64,000 bases of DNA from Adenophora triphylla var. japonica (GCA_022495995.1 JAFEMH010001455.1:248001-312000); one strand, 5' to 3'. Positions 27,218 through 39,179 are shown, counted from the stretch's first letter. Program-made: numbers and translations. The notes: generated from the letters alone by a model not told the origin.

Positions 27218-27868
27218 TGGAACTTATGTGGATTTATGTAGTAAAAGATGAAAGTTAAAGGTGTTTATTGAAAAATAGAGCTTTTAGTGAAATTTATGTG
27301 TTACTGAAGTGATTTAAGTTTTTCAAATAAATATTAAAAAATTTTGTAAACATAAAGCTCGAATCTTGGCAATCAAATCGAAGTGATTTAAGTTTTTCAA
27401 ATAAATATTAAAAAATTTTAATATTATTTTTGAAAAATTATTTTCTAGTTCTGGATAATAACTAGAAAAAACTGTTTAGACATTTATAACTGCCTTGCAA
27501 TTATGTCTGAAAGGGTGTCACTTTTCAAATTTGAAATTGAAAGGTTGTGATTGGCCAGATTGAAAAATGATGTCCTATATAAACAAGATTTTCTGTGTAC
27601 AGATAAACACAGAACATTCTTCATCTTCTTCCTTCCTTCTAGTTCTTAAGAAAGCATTCAGACATATGCTAGGGACAAGTTCTTGTGCAAGAACTTGTTT
27701 CGAAGAGTTGTATCCTCTAGATAGTCGTCCGAATCTGCAGCACAGGCGGGGACGTAATTCTGTCTTAGGACACTGCTTAAGGCAGGCCTCTCTTCAAACA
27801 GTTTGCAACGTTCTACAGGTTTTTAATTGAATTTGTAGTCTGATTTTTGATTTAAATTACTAATTTTG

Positions 27869-27906
<38 letters not shown>

Positions 27907-27932
27907 TATATAATATTAGATTGGTCCTAACA
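27218..27932 (+). repeat. 5' LTR of copia element 1
   Basis: 715 bp, starts TGGAACTTATG and ends GGTCCTAACA. Compared with the 3' LTR it lacks TTG after the first TG. It also has a rearranged block near 27300-27400, where a TTACTGAAGTGATTTAAG segment is duplicated and about 120 bp are absent. It includes an (ATT)n tract near its end. Confidence 0.93.
27576..27583 (+). promoter_or_regulatory. TATA box of copia element 1 LTR
   Basis: CCTATATAAACAAG in the LTR, about 350 bp before its end. The same motif is in the 3' LTR near 32178. A transcript start near 27610 is expected. Confidence 0.65.
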
Positions 27933-27934
27933 AT

Positions 27935-27949
27935 CTAAGACAGAATTAC
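27935..27949 (+). other. Candidate non-tRNA primer binding site, copia element 1
   Basis: CTAAGACAGAATTAC lies 2 nt after the 5' LTR, where a primer site should be, but it does not start with TGG and does not resemble the usual TGGTATCAGAGC. It is the exact reverse complement of GTAATTCTGTCTTAG at 27754-27768 inside the LTR. See the matching pair in copia element 2. Confidence 0.6.
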
Positions 27950-27968
27950 TCTGTTTTATTACAGAGAT

Positions 27969-30054
27969 ATGGATCAATCTGTTGTGAAAAGTCATGCAGA
28001 GAAACCCGAAAATTTAAGGGTTCAGACTTTAAACGTTGGCAACAGAAGATGTTGTTCTATCTGACAACGTTGCATGTGGCGAATGTGCGACCACGAGGCT
28101 CCCTGGGCATTGCCGAAGGAGAAGGGAGTAGTGCTCCATCAAATGCTCAGAAGGCCGAAAGGCAGAAAGAAATTGAGGCCTGGAACAGCAATGAATATAA
28201 TTGCAGAAATTATATTCTCGATGCTCTCGATGATTCCCTTTATGATATTTATTCCAAAATTGCAACAGCAAGGGAATTGTGGAGTCATTAGACAAGAAGT
28301 ACAAAACTGAAGTTGCTTGTTCCAAAAAGTTTGTTGTAGGCAAATTTCTTAACTTCAAGATGAGCGATGCAAAGCCTGTTGTCAAGCAAGTTGAAGAACT
28401 GCAAGTGATTGTTCACGAGTTAGATGTTGAAGGTATGGGTCTTAACCCCAATTTCCTTGTTGGTGCTGTGATTGAAAAATTACCACCATCATGGAAAGAT
28501 TTTAAAATTTATTTAAGACATCTAACTGAGAACATGGATTTTGAGCAATTGGTTCTGAAACTTCGAATTGAAGAGGACAACCGAAAGAATGAAAAGGTTG
28601 ATGATGTGTCTTTAGAGCCTGTTGCAAATATGGTTGGTGGTTCAAACTCCAAGTTTCAGAAATATAAAGGCAAAGGCAAAGGTGCTGGGAAGAACCCTCT
28701 CGCTCCACAGAAATTCAATGGCTTCAAAAAGCCTACTGGAAGTTGCTGGGTGTGTAGGAAACCAGGGCACAAAGCAAAGGATTGCCGCCACAGGAAAACT
28801 CATGGTGGAGGAGGAGGCGGATCCGGATCTGGAAATTCAAATCAGGCCAACCTTGCTGATTCTGAGAACACCTTTATTGGGGTGATTGAAGCCAATCTGG
28901 TGACAAATGCTGTTGATTGGTGGGTGGATACGGGGGCTACCCAACATATCTGCTCTTCAAAGGAGATGTTCTCTTCCTACCAGCCAATCAAAGATGGTGA
29001 ATCACTGTTCATGGGGAATGCTGCTACTGCAAAAGTGGAGGGAAAGGGGAAGGTGAATCTGAAACTCACTTCCGGGAAGGAACTTGTACTTAGTAATGTG
29101 TTGCATGTACCTAGTATTTGTAAGAACTTGGTTTCTGGTCTTGTACTTAGTAATAAGGGATTCAAACTTGTTTTTGAATCTGACAAATTTGTTCTCACCA
29201 AGGGTGGGATGTATGTAGGGAAGGGTTACCTTTATGAAGGGCTCTTCAAGCTAAATGTTGTAACCGCGAATGACGGTGGATCTATTATTAATAATAAAGC
29301 AGATTCTATGTACATGGTTGAGTCCTCTACTTTATGGCATTCCAGATTAGGACATGTTAATTTCTGTTCTTTGAAAAGAATGATAAATTTAGGCATGTTA
29401 CCTAAATGTTCAATGAACAAATTATCAAAGTGTGAGATTTGTGTAGAATCTAAGTTTGCAAGTCATCCTCATAAATCTGTTGAAAAATCCAATAGTTTAC
29501 TTGGATTAATTCATAGTGATTTATGTGATTACAAAGCAACACCTACACGTGAAGGAAAGAACTATTACATATCATTTATTGATGACTGCACAAAATTCTG
29601 TTATGTATATTTAATATATACTAAAGATGAGGCTTTAAATATGTTTAAGAAATATAAAGGTGAAGTTGAGAATCAACGTGAAAAGAGAATTAAAACTCTA
29701 AGGTCGGATAGAGGAGGAGAATATGAATCCAAAGACCTTGCAGAATTTTGTACAACTCATGGAATTGTGCATGAGACAACAGCCCCATATACTCCACAAC
29801 AAAATGGAGTTGCTGAAAGAAAGAATAGAACATTGAAAAATATGATAAATGCAATGTTAATCACTTCAGGGGCACCACATAGTTTATGGGGAGATGCCTG
29901 TATCACAGCAAATATGATACTGAATAGGATTCCTCATAAGAAAAGTAAGCATTCTCCTTATGAATTGTTTAAAGGAAAAATGCCTACTTTTAAAAGGATG
30001 AAAGTGTGGGGTTGTCTAGCCAAAGTTCAGATTCCTTTACCAAAAAGGCCTTAA
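27969..30054 (+). pseudogene. Copia gag, protease and integrase (frameshifted, 3' truncated)
   Basis: Start ATG at 27969 (MDQSVVKSHAEKPE). One base is missing near 28009 and another near 28281, after which a long frame stays open. Visible features: gag UBN2-type region, CCHC zinc knuckle CWVCRKPGHKAKDC, glycine-rich linker, protease WWVDTGATQHIC, the integrase HHCC region (HSRLGH ... CEICVESK), and catalytic Asp/Asp/Glu contexts HSDLCD, SDRGGEY and QQNGVAERKNRT. The frame ends at a stop just after the integrase core (KVWGCLAK), where an internal deletion joins it to RT. Confidence 0.93.
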
Positions 30055-31132
30055 ACAAGCTCCAAAACAATGGCAAGAAAAATTTGATAATACACTTTTA
30101 TCAAATGGTTTCCATATAAATGAATGTGATAAATGTGTTTATATTAAAAAATATAAGCATGGATATGTCATTTTATGTTTATATGTGGATGATATGCTAA
30201 TAATGGGAACAAGTAAAGATGTAATTAATCAAACCAAGAAAATGTTGCACTCCTCATTTGATATGAAAGATATGGGAGTAGCAGATGTAATTCTTGGTAT
30301 TAGAATTCAAAGGAATTCAGATGGATACATACTTACTCAATCTCATTATGTTGAGAAAGTTCTAAGAAAATTTGGACATTATGATGATAGACCGGTTGTT
30401 ACTCCATTTGATCCTTCTAGCCAACTTAAGAAGAATCAAGGAGAAAGTGTGTCTCAGTTAAAATATACTCAAGTTCTTGGAAGCTTGATGTATACAATGA
30501 ACTGTACAAGACCGGATTTAGCATATACTGTGAGTAGGCTTAGCCGATACTCGCATAATCCTGGACAAGATCATTGGTTTGCACTAGTAAGGGTGCTGCG
30601 ATATCTGAAACATACAATGAACTATGGATTGCATTATACAAAGTATCCTCCTGTTTTGGAAGGATATTGTGATGCAAATTGGATTTCCAATAATTCAGAA
30701 AGTAAATCTACAAGTGGTTATGTGTTTACACTTGGAGGTGCAGCAATATCTTGGAAATCATCTAAGCAAACTGTGAATACACGATCGACTATGGAAGCAG
30801 AATTTGTAGCCTTAGATAAAGCCGCTGAAGAAGCGGAATGGCTCAAAAATTTCCTAGAGGGTATTCCATTGTGGACTAAGCCTGTTACAGCCATTTGCAT
30901 ACATTGTGATAGTATGGCTGCTCTTACGAGAGCAAAGAACCAAATATACAATGGCAAATCAAGGCATATAAGGCGTCGTCACAAAACAATACGAGACTTG
31001 CTGAAGAATGGAATAATTTCCATTGATTATGTAAAGTCAAAGGAAAATATAGCAGATCCTTTGACAAAAGGCCTTAACAGAGAGCAAGTAGTATTTACAT
31101 CGAGGGGAATGGGCTTAAAGCCAATACAATGA
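30055..31132 (+). pseudogene. Copia reverse transcriptase C-terminal half and RNase H
   Basis: This begins inside RT at [12 protein letters not shown], so the fingers and first catalytic Asp are deleted. It continues through the YVDD box ([10 protein letters not shown]) and RNase H ([47 protein letters not shown]) to a stop at 31132. The frame is otherwise open, so the deletion is probably young. Confidence 0.93.
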
Positions 31133-31733
31133 GTCATTACTTGGTGGCAACCTAACCTAGCAACATTGGAGATCCCATGGTCTAGGTTCAATAGGCAAAC
31201 TAATTGAGGAAGACTCAAGGAGCATATAACACACATATGCTCATTCCTATGATGAAATAAAGTGTGTTATCCGTTGATGTTTAAGGGTTGAAAATTATTC
31301 TTAATAATGCTAGTAGCTTTGAGGTGGAATATTACGGATTATTCTTGGTTAGCATTACCTATACGAGATTGATGTGGGGTCGCATCTTTGAGAACTGAAA
31401 TGGCTACGTTCTCTAAAATTCTCATGAAGTAAGGATTTGTTCTAGACCGAAACGAACACAGCCGTAAGAATAGAAAAATGTATAAATATGATATGTGTGA
31501 TATTTATTGTCTCGAGTTACTACAAAGATGTGGCTAGTTCAAGACTAATAGTCACTATCCACAAAGTAAGTCCGATAAATACTTACTACGAAAGGTTCAA
31601 GTCCATAAGACACCTTTTCTGATGCATATCATATTTAGTTTTCTTAGATATAGAAAAATAAGTTCCTTTTATTATCTTATTTTCTATTCAAATGTGGGGT
31701 ATTGTTATAGTTTGAATAATAAATGTGGGGTAT

Positions 31734-32520
31734 TGTTGGAACTTATGTGGATTTATGTGGTAAAAGATGAAAGTTAAAGGTGTTTATTGAAAAATAGAGC
31801 TTTTAGTGAAATTTATGTGTGTGCGCTAAAATGAGCATAACTTTTGATTTCGGATGAACCACGGAACGCACAGCATATCAAATCGAAGCTCTTTTCGAGA
31901 CGGACAAAAGTCATGGGGCATAGCCCCATGACACAGGTTTTTGTAAACATAAAGCTCGAATCTTGGCAATCAAATGGGTTACTGAAGTGATTTAAGTTTT
32001 TCAAATAAATATTAAAAAATTTTAATATTATTTTTGAAAAATTATTTTCTAGTTCTGGATAATAACTAGAAAAACTGTTTAGACATTTATAACTGCCTTG
32101 CAGTTATGTCTGAAAGGGTGTCACTTTTCAAATTTGAAATTGAAAGGTTGTGATTGGCCAGATTGAAAAATGATGTCCTATATAAACAAGATTTTCTGTG
32201 TACAGAAGAACACAGAACATTCTTCATCTTCTTCCTTCCTTCTATTTCTTAAGAAAGCATTCAGACATTCGCTAGGGACAAGTTCTTGTGCAAGAACTTG
32301 TTTCGAAGAGTTGTATCCTCTAGATAGACGTCCGAATCTGCAGCACAGGCGGGGACGTAATTCTGTCTTAGGACACTGCTTAAGGCAGGCCTCTCTTCAA
32401 ACAGTTTGCAACGTTCTACAGGTTTTTAATTGAATTTGTAGTCTGATTTTTTATTTAAATTACTAATTTTGTTATTATTATTATTATTATTATTTATATA
32501 ATATTAGATTGGTCCTAACA
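31734..32520 (+). repeat. 3' LTR of copia element 1
   Basis: 787 bp, starts TGTTGGAACTTATG and ends GGTCCTAACA, followed by ATCAC. It holds the unrearranged block at 31820-31940, including AAGTCATGGGGCATAGCCCC, which the 5' LTR lacks. Confidence 0.94.
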
Positions 32521-32525
32521 ATCAC

Positions 32526-32874
32526 TTTCTCCATGTAAGAGCATCTCCAACCCCTTACACCAAATTTGGTGCAATTTTGGACTAAATTTCACATCAAATT
32601 TTATTTTCTCTCCAACCCATTACACCAAATTTGGTGCAATTTTGGACTAAATTTCATAACAAAATTTATTTTCTCTCCAACCCATTACACCAAATTTTGC
32701 ACTATATAAAGAATATTCCTACTTTATTCCCCTCCACCTCATCCTTACACTACTTTCATTATTTCTCAAACAATACTCAAAGTTTATTATTTTTTATATA
32801 TTGATCCCTCTCTTTTAATTGAGGTATTAAAATTTCAAATACACTGTTTAATAATTGTGAAAATAAATATTACT
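32526..32874. repeat. MITE-like tandem block
   Basis: GAGCATCTCCAACCCCTTAC begins a run of three units of about 65 bp (starts near 32544, 32610 and 32674), each with CCAACCCATTACACCAAATT. The opening is typical of plant PIF/Harbinger or hAT MITE ends, but the other end was not found. It lies directly beside the copia target duplication. Confidence 0.5.
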
Positions 32875-33373
32875 TGTTGTGCAATCGCAGCGGAAGCAAT
32901 TAAACAATAACCAAGAACACAATAGCAATTGAGAAATCGAAAGAGAAAAGAGATGAAAATTGATTGGGGTTTTGAATCTCCGTTTCTGTATTATTATGTG
33001 CAATAATCTCTTCCAATTTACATAAGGTTACAAAGCATATACTATGTTCACAAACCCTGCCCCAACTGAGATTAAATAAACCAGAAACCCGTCGGCCCAA
33101 AACCCTTCCTGACGCCGCGAGGCGCCCGCCTTAAGCAAGACCAGGCGCCCGCCAGGAATTTCTCCAAACCACGCCCAACCTACGGCCCTCGATGCACCCG
33201 CCTTAGCCCAGGCCATGCGCCCGCCTCAAGGCTACCTCCAAGGCCCCTTGCTTTGGCCACCCAGGCGCACGCCTCGGCCCAGGTGGGGCGCCCGCTTCAG
33301 CTGCAGAACGACAATCCATACCCTCGGAGGGCGCCGGGCCCTTTGCCAGGACATCGAGCCATAACATCCAACA
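32875..33373 (-). mobile_element. Solo LTR (copia-type)
   Basis: 499 bp with TG...CA ends (TGTTGTGCAATCGCAGCGGA ... AACATCCAACA) and a 5-bp duplication TTACT at 32870-32874 and 33374-33378. There is no internal domain. Orientation is judged from CAGCGGAAG-like sequence, which lies near the 3' ends of such LTRs when reversed. A GC-rich block with repeated GGCGCCCGCC-like motifs fills 33110-33350. Confidence 0.85.
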
Positions 33374-33537
33374 TTACTGTATATAAAAAATTAAAATTTA
33401 AATAATAGGAAACATCAAATTTATTATTCATATTCATATATTACATAAACAAGAAAGTTGAAATTGAAAAGCATACAAAGTAAAATTACGTAATGTTTTT
33501 ATGGAGGTGGAGTCGGTCATTTTGACGGAGGTGGATC

Positions 33538-34064
33538 TAGAGCCGTCAATTTGGGACGGTCCCGTCGGTACGTCCCGTCCCGCCATACAAATGGGACGGG
33601 ATGGGACGGAAAATTTTAGGCCCGCAAAAATTCGTCTCGTCCCGTCCCGCATTTGTCGCGGGACAACATAGTGTCGCCCCGTCCCGTTATCTGGTATTGA
33701 CGGCTCTACTTGTACCTAAGTTTTGAAACATGAAGTGAAACGTATACCAACCTCCAACCCAATTTACATTCACTTTTAAAATTCATCAATGTCAGGTCAG
33801 TCTTAATATATTTTGATTATATAATTCCATCCGGCCTAGCTAATTGTTTGGCCACATATACTGTATACTTAAGCTTGAGCTAGTCTAACACAAACATGTT
33901 GAATTATTTAAAATCTTCTTGTCCCGCATTGTCCCGCGTCACGCAGTAGATTTGGGACGGGACGAAATATTTTAGTCCCGCAAAAATTCGTCCCGTCCCG
34001 CATTAGTCGCGTGACAACATAGTGTCGTCCCGTCCCATCCTATTATCCCGTATTGACGGCTCTA
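33538..34064. mobile_element. hAT-like non-autonomous element(s), composite
   Basis: The outer ends TAGAGCCGTCAATTTGGGAC and TATTGACGGCTCTA are inverted repeats flanked by GGTGGATC/GGTGGATT, an 8-bp duplication with one mismatch. An inner right end of the same type at 33696-33708 shows a 171-bp unit followed by a second, decayed unit. The interior is full of GGGACGGGACG motifs. Confidence 0.65.
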
Positions 34065-34201
34065 GGTGGATTCAATAATTATGGTGAAGGTGGATCTGGT
34101 CATTATAGTGGAGATGAATTCGATATTTCAGAATATTAAAATTATTGTTGAATGTTTAATTTATTTAAGTTTTTATAGTTAGTTTGTGCCAAAATCTCAG
34201 G

Positions 34202-34678
34202 AAAAACGCGTTTTTTCTAGCACTTAGGAAAAACGTGTTTTGTTTTCCCCGTTTGTGTCAGTGTCAGTTTAACAAAGTGTCAGTGTGACAAAGTGTCAGT
34301 GCATATGTAACAAAGTGCCAGTGTAAAAAAGTGTCAGTGCATGTTTAACAAAATGCCAGTGCATGTGTAACAAAGTGCCAGTGTAAAAAGCGTCAGTGCC
34401 AGTTTAACAAAGTGTCAGTGTTAGTGTAACAAAGTGCCAGTGTAAAAAAGTGACAGTGCATGTATATTAAGTACCAGTGTTAGTGTAACAAAGAGCCAGT
34501 GTTAGTGTAACAAAGTGTCAGTGTATAAAAGTGCCAGTATATGTATATTAAATGTCAATGTATAAAAGTGACAGTGTATGTGTAACAAAGTGGCCAGTGT
34601 AAAAAAGTGTCAGTGTTAGCGTTATTAAGTGCTAATGTAAAACACGTTTTTCCTAAGCTTTGAAAAAATGCGTTTTTT
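34202..34678. repeat. Minisatellite bounded by 38-40 bp inverted repeats
   Basis: The core, about 34254-34635, repeats variants of AACAAAGTGTCAGTGT, 16-18 bp per unit and more than 15 units. The flanks AAAAACGCGTTTTTTCTAGC... (34202-34241) and ...TTGAAAAAATGCGTTTTT (34639-34678) are inverted copies of each other with a few mismatches. Confidence 0.85.
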
Positions 34679-34947
34679 ATAAGACCAATCCTTAGTTTGT
34701 ATTACAGGGAAACGAACGAAATTACTCTTTCTCGAAGGAGTAATTTCAAGGTAAGCTTGGATCCAACTTCAAGTATTTCAATGAAATAAAAACTACTCAT
34801 TTCTTTCGTTTTGATTTAATGTTATTTGATTTGACACGAAAATTAAGAAAAACAAATGTTATGAGTATAAAACGTAAAGCAGAAAAGAGAAAGTGAATAT
34901 GAATTTTTGTTATTAGAATGACAAGTGGATCTCATTATATATTTTAT

Positions 34948-35671
34948 GAGAATTGTTATTCACCCCCGCAATATTACTGAATACCCCCGCAATAACCATT
35001 CTTACAAAAATGTCATCAATTGAAATGACTATATTATCCCTTCAAATTTAAGAAAGATCAAATCCACTTCCATCTTCTTCTTCCATCTTTCCAGTAGTGT
35101 CGATTGTCGTCCCTCCCCTAACCCACCACCACAACCTTGAAATCAAAACCCCCCATTCTTTCAGGAACTCCACGAATGAAATCATTCTCCACCTAAAAAA
35201 TGAAGAGGATGAGAGGAATGGAAAGAGGATGAGAGGCTGCCATGGAAGATGAAAAGATGGAGGTTGATTTTTTCAGATTTTTGACCGAAAATCATGGTGA
35301 AATATCGGAATAATGGTGCAGATCGTGATCGGAGAGGAAGAAGGCTGCAGAAGTCCTATTAAGGATGTGGGTTGCATAATTTTCGAATTTGAGTTATTGA
35401 ACTGGAAAGATGTTAAACTGGAAAGTATACAGAAAGGTTGGAGAAATGTAAAGAGATGTGTTAGAAAATTGAACCTGGGTGTTGAGGAAAGATATTGAAC
35501 TGGAAGAAAGAGCAGTTGAAGAAGCCATTGATTGACCTGGGTGTTGAGGAATTTCGAAGAAGAAAGGGGTAAAATAGGGAGAAGGGTGGTGTGATTAGTG
35601 TTGAATGTTGGGTAGACTTAGTATTGGGGGGGGGTTATTCAATAATGTTGTGAGGATAAATAACAATTCTC
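34948..35671. mobile_element. Mutator-like non-autonomous TIR element
   Basis: 724 bp with ends GAGAATTGTTATTCACCCCC and (inverted) ...GATAAATAACAATTCTC, flanked by the perfect 9-bp duplication ATATTTTAT (34939-34947 and 35672-35680). A 9-bp duplication is typical of Mutator-like elements. Small open frames inside have no recognisable domain. Confidence 0.8.
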
Positions 35672-35680
35672 ATATTTTAT

Positions 35681-36961
35681 GTAATAAAATAACTAAAATT
35701 TTTAAATTGAGACAGAATCTCTATACTATAGAAAGAGAGGAAAGTCTCACTTTCTCCCGCTCAGAACTGTCATATCAAAGGACAAAATAGTCTTTACAAT
35801 GTTTCATCAAGGATAGATAAGTCTTTCAATATATGGGTAAAACTGTAATATTATTAATAAGATACAAATAAATTAAAAGCTACAAAATTTACAAATTGAA
35901 AATCAAAACACGCTCTGTTCAACATTCTCTTCTCCACCATCACCAGCATCGGCTCATCACCATCGCCGCCGCTACTATGCCGCCGCTGCCACCACCACCT
36001 CCGTAATCGCCACCATCAGCATACCAGCACTGCCCACCACTATCATTCCTATCACAGCCGCCAAACAATAACAATTATAAATCAAGAAAAAACAAAGTAA
36101 ACAAAAATAATCTAACATTCACAAGCAAAGAACAAAACCCAGATCAAGAGAAAACAAAACAAACAAAACTCTCATTTAAAACATAGAACTAAAATTCATC
36201 TTAAATATACAACCAAATATGCGAAAAAACAAGACACATAAATTCATCATCAAAATGTTGAGTTCACTAAGATCAAGAGAAATAGACAAACACACATTCA
36301 AATCCAACACACAAAAATGAACATATGCATACAAACTCACCAGATCTGTGTAGATCTGTGGACACACGAACAAACACACCAAAACCACACAAACACAAAC
36401 ATACAGATCATAAAAACAGATCCAAGCGAGAACAAAGAGAAATTAATAGAACGAGATATATATATAGAGAGAGACTTATCAAAGTAAGGCGGCGACGACG
36501 ACGTTTTTATGTGGACGACAACTATAGGGACGGTAAAGAAGTGGTAAGGGATGCTATGAAGGGAAAGTGGCGCTGGAAAGGGAAAGGGCGACGAGGACAC
36601 AGTGGAAGGGTGGCGAGAGGCGGTGGGGAGTGGTGGCCGCGATGAGATTAGGGGTGAGTGAAATGGAGAAGAGAGATATTGGGGTTTTATGTAGTGGGGA
36701 TGAAATGAAATGGGGCAGAGGGATGAGTACGGCGACGTCATTATGGTGGCCGATGGTGGTGGGGCGGAGAAAGGGGAAGTGGGTGTAGGGCGGAAGAGAT
36801 GAGTAGATGAAGAAAAGAGAGGAGTGGATTTCTTAATGATGAAGATTTGTGATAAATGAGGGGAGAGATTTTTATGTGGGGTAGGATTTTTTTTTTGGTT
36901 GAATAGGAGAGGATTACGGGGAAATGGGAGGGATTAGGGGAAGTGAAGGGTTATGAAATAA
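35681..36961. other. Low-complexity spacer, no gene recognised
   Basis: 35920-36060 is rich in CCACCATC/CCGCCGC trinucleotides; 36100-36480 is A-rich; 36480-36930 is G-rich on the plus strand. Short open frames here are arginine- or proline-rich artefacts of composition. This could be a decayed element, but no terminal repeats were found. Confidence 0.5.
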
Positions 36962-39179
36962 TCTATCTATATATAATAACAAGGTTTTGGTAAATCATTT
37001 GACATTGAGGGGCAATTTGGTCTTTTAACGTGGTGGCAGTTGTGCAATAAACAAGGCCCAAATTTCACGTGGAAGTCTCTGATTAGATCAAAATTCTTCT
37101 TTTTTAAAAAAAAACCAAATTGGACACGTGTTGTCCATTTCAGCAAGGGTATTTGCGTCATTTCCCTGGCGCGAGTGGCCCACGCGCCGTCCACGCCGCG
37201 TTCATCCAACATTTCCCCCCCTTTTTTTTTTAATTTTTTTTGTTTTGGACACGTGGCGAAAGACTATTGGTTGCTGGTTTTCAAAAAAATAATTTTAATC
37301 CTCTTTCTTTAACCTCAATTATTATATATTAAAATAATTTCTTTTATTTTATTTTTTACACCAAAATTCATAAATTTTTTTTCTCTTTAAATAGAGACTT
37401 CTTTCATTTTATTTGGACATAGAAAAAAATTCCTCTTTTTTAAATATAAATTTCTTTATTATCCTTTACTAAGTTTTCTATTTCTTTTTAGTGAAAATTA
37501 AGTAAGTGTGAAATATTTTTTTTATTATAAATTATAATAATAATTTTTCTAATAAAAAATAATGAATATAAAATAAAATAAAATTGATGGGGTATAGGAT
37601 GATAAGTTGGAATGTTGTTGAATATGTATAAACAAAATTATTGTGAATATATAAAGTATTATTTACTATAAAATATTAATAATAATTTTACTAATAAAAA
37701 ATAAAGAATATAAAATAAAATATATGTGATGGGATATAGGAAGATAAGTTGGAATGGTGTTGAATATGTATAAACAAAATCATTGTGTATATATAAAGTA
37801 TATGTGGTTATTTACTATAATAAAAATCTATATCTATATATATGTAGGGCGGAGTGTGATGAAAGTGAGTTTGAGTTTCTATTTAATAAGTGGGATGTAG
37901 TAATATGGTTATTGAGTTTATTTTTTTCGATACATAGAATAATTTATTTAATTTTTAAAAAAAACATCTTTGAAGCACTGTAAATAAAAGTATTATAAAA
38001 GTGTCGATTTTTCTATATGTCTCAACAAATTGTGTATTTATAAAGACAAATATTGGGAAAGATGTCCATCATCATTAATACATTGCACTCTGTGTACAGC
38101 GGCGACACTTTCTGGCTTCGGGGGTCCCAGGCTTTCACGATATGCGTTTCACACCGTGGAAAAACTGCAAATAATTCGTCCTGGAAGCCACATGGCAGGC
38201 TGTGATTGGGTTGAATACGACGAGTATATACTAGGTGATTTTTTTATTTTTTTTTAAATTTGGACACATGTCTCCCGTTCAGTGAAGGGCATTTTAGAAC
38301 AAAATATCAAGTAACTAAATGAGTTATAATCTCAATTTTTGTGAAATTAAATAAATTACTTTTATGAACAATTACCCAAATCAAGTGGATAGGAAATGAT
38401 TTATTTTGTTTCTTATTTTTTTATTGGTTAAAATTATGATAGCCGTAAATTACACGGGCCTAAATAGTCGCGTGAATGTATTAGGGTCATTTTTTTTTAA
38501 ACATTGAACACGTGTCGTCCGTCTGTGGAAGTGCAGTTACAACATTTCTCTGTCGCGTGTACTTCACGCGCCGACAACGGTTCGTTTATGCAGGGGTTTT
38601 TTTAGGAATTTTGACACGTGTCGCCCTTTTATTGGCTGGCTGAATTATCGATTTTTTTACATCCACTTTCTTAACCCTCTATTATTTTATCTTGACACAT
38701 GGCAGCACACGGCCGGCCAAGGCCAAGCCGACCATTGATTATGCCACGGACGAATCATGCATGCTTGGCTTAGCTACATCCTAATTATATAACCAAGGCA
38801 ACTTATTGTACTTTGGTTTTTTTCCATGTGGGATAAAGGACAAGGCTGGCCAAGGCAAGACCAAGGGCCGAGCCAAGACAAGGCCAAGGCCAAGACCAAG
38901 GCAAGGCCAAGGCCAAGGCAGATTTCCCACATCGAAAGAAAACGAATAAAAAATGATCTTGGCCTTGGTATTTAATGAGGCTTCAAGTTCAAGGTAGGGG
39001 TAATTATATTTATATACATATATAATTATTAATATTAAATATACATATATAATGCTAAAAATAAAATATACAACTATAATTATAAATATTAAATATATAT
39101 TCAACACCATTCCAACTCATCATTTTATACCCCACCACTTTTATTTTATTTTATATTCTTTATTTTTATGATTAGTAAA

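Larger units (their letters stand above)
27218..32520 (+). mobile_element. Ty1/copia LTR retrotransposon with RT deletion
   Basis: 5' LTR 27218-27932, internal 27933-31733, 3' LTR 31734-32520, flanked by the 5-bp target duplication ATCAC (27213-27217 and 32521-32525). The purine tract ATGTGGGGTAT precedes the 3' LTR. Order gag, protease, integrase, RT, RNase H marks Ty1/copia. The first half of RT is missing and gag has two 1-nt shifts, so the copy is non-autonomous. LTRs are very similar apart from one rearranged block. Confidence 0.96.

Noticed and set aside
36325..36741. Arg-rich and Ser/Pro-rich open frames on both strands
   Set aside because: Composition artefact of a G-rich stretch; no start context, domain or gene structure.
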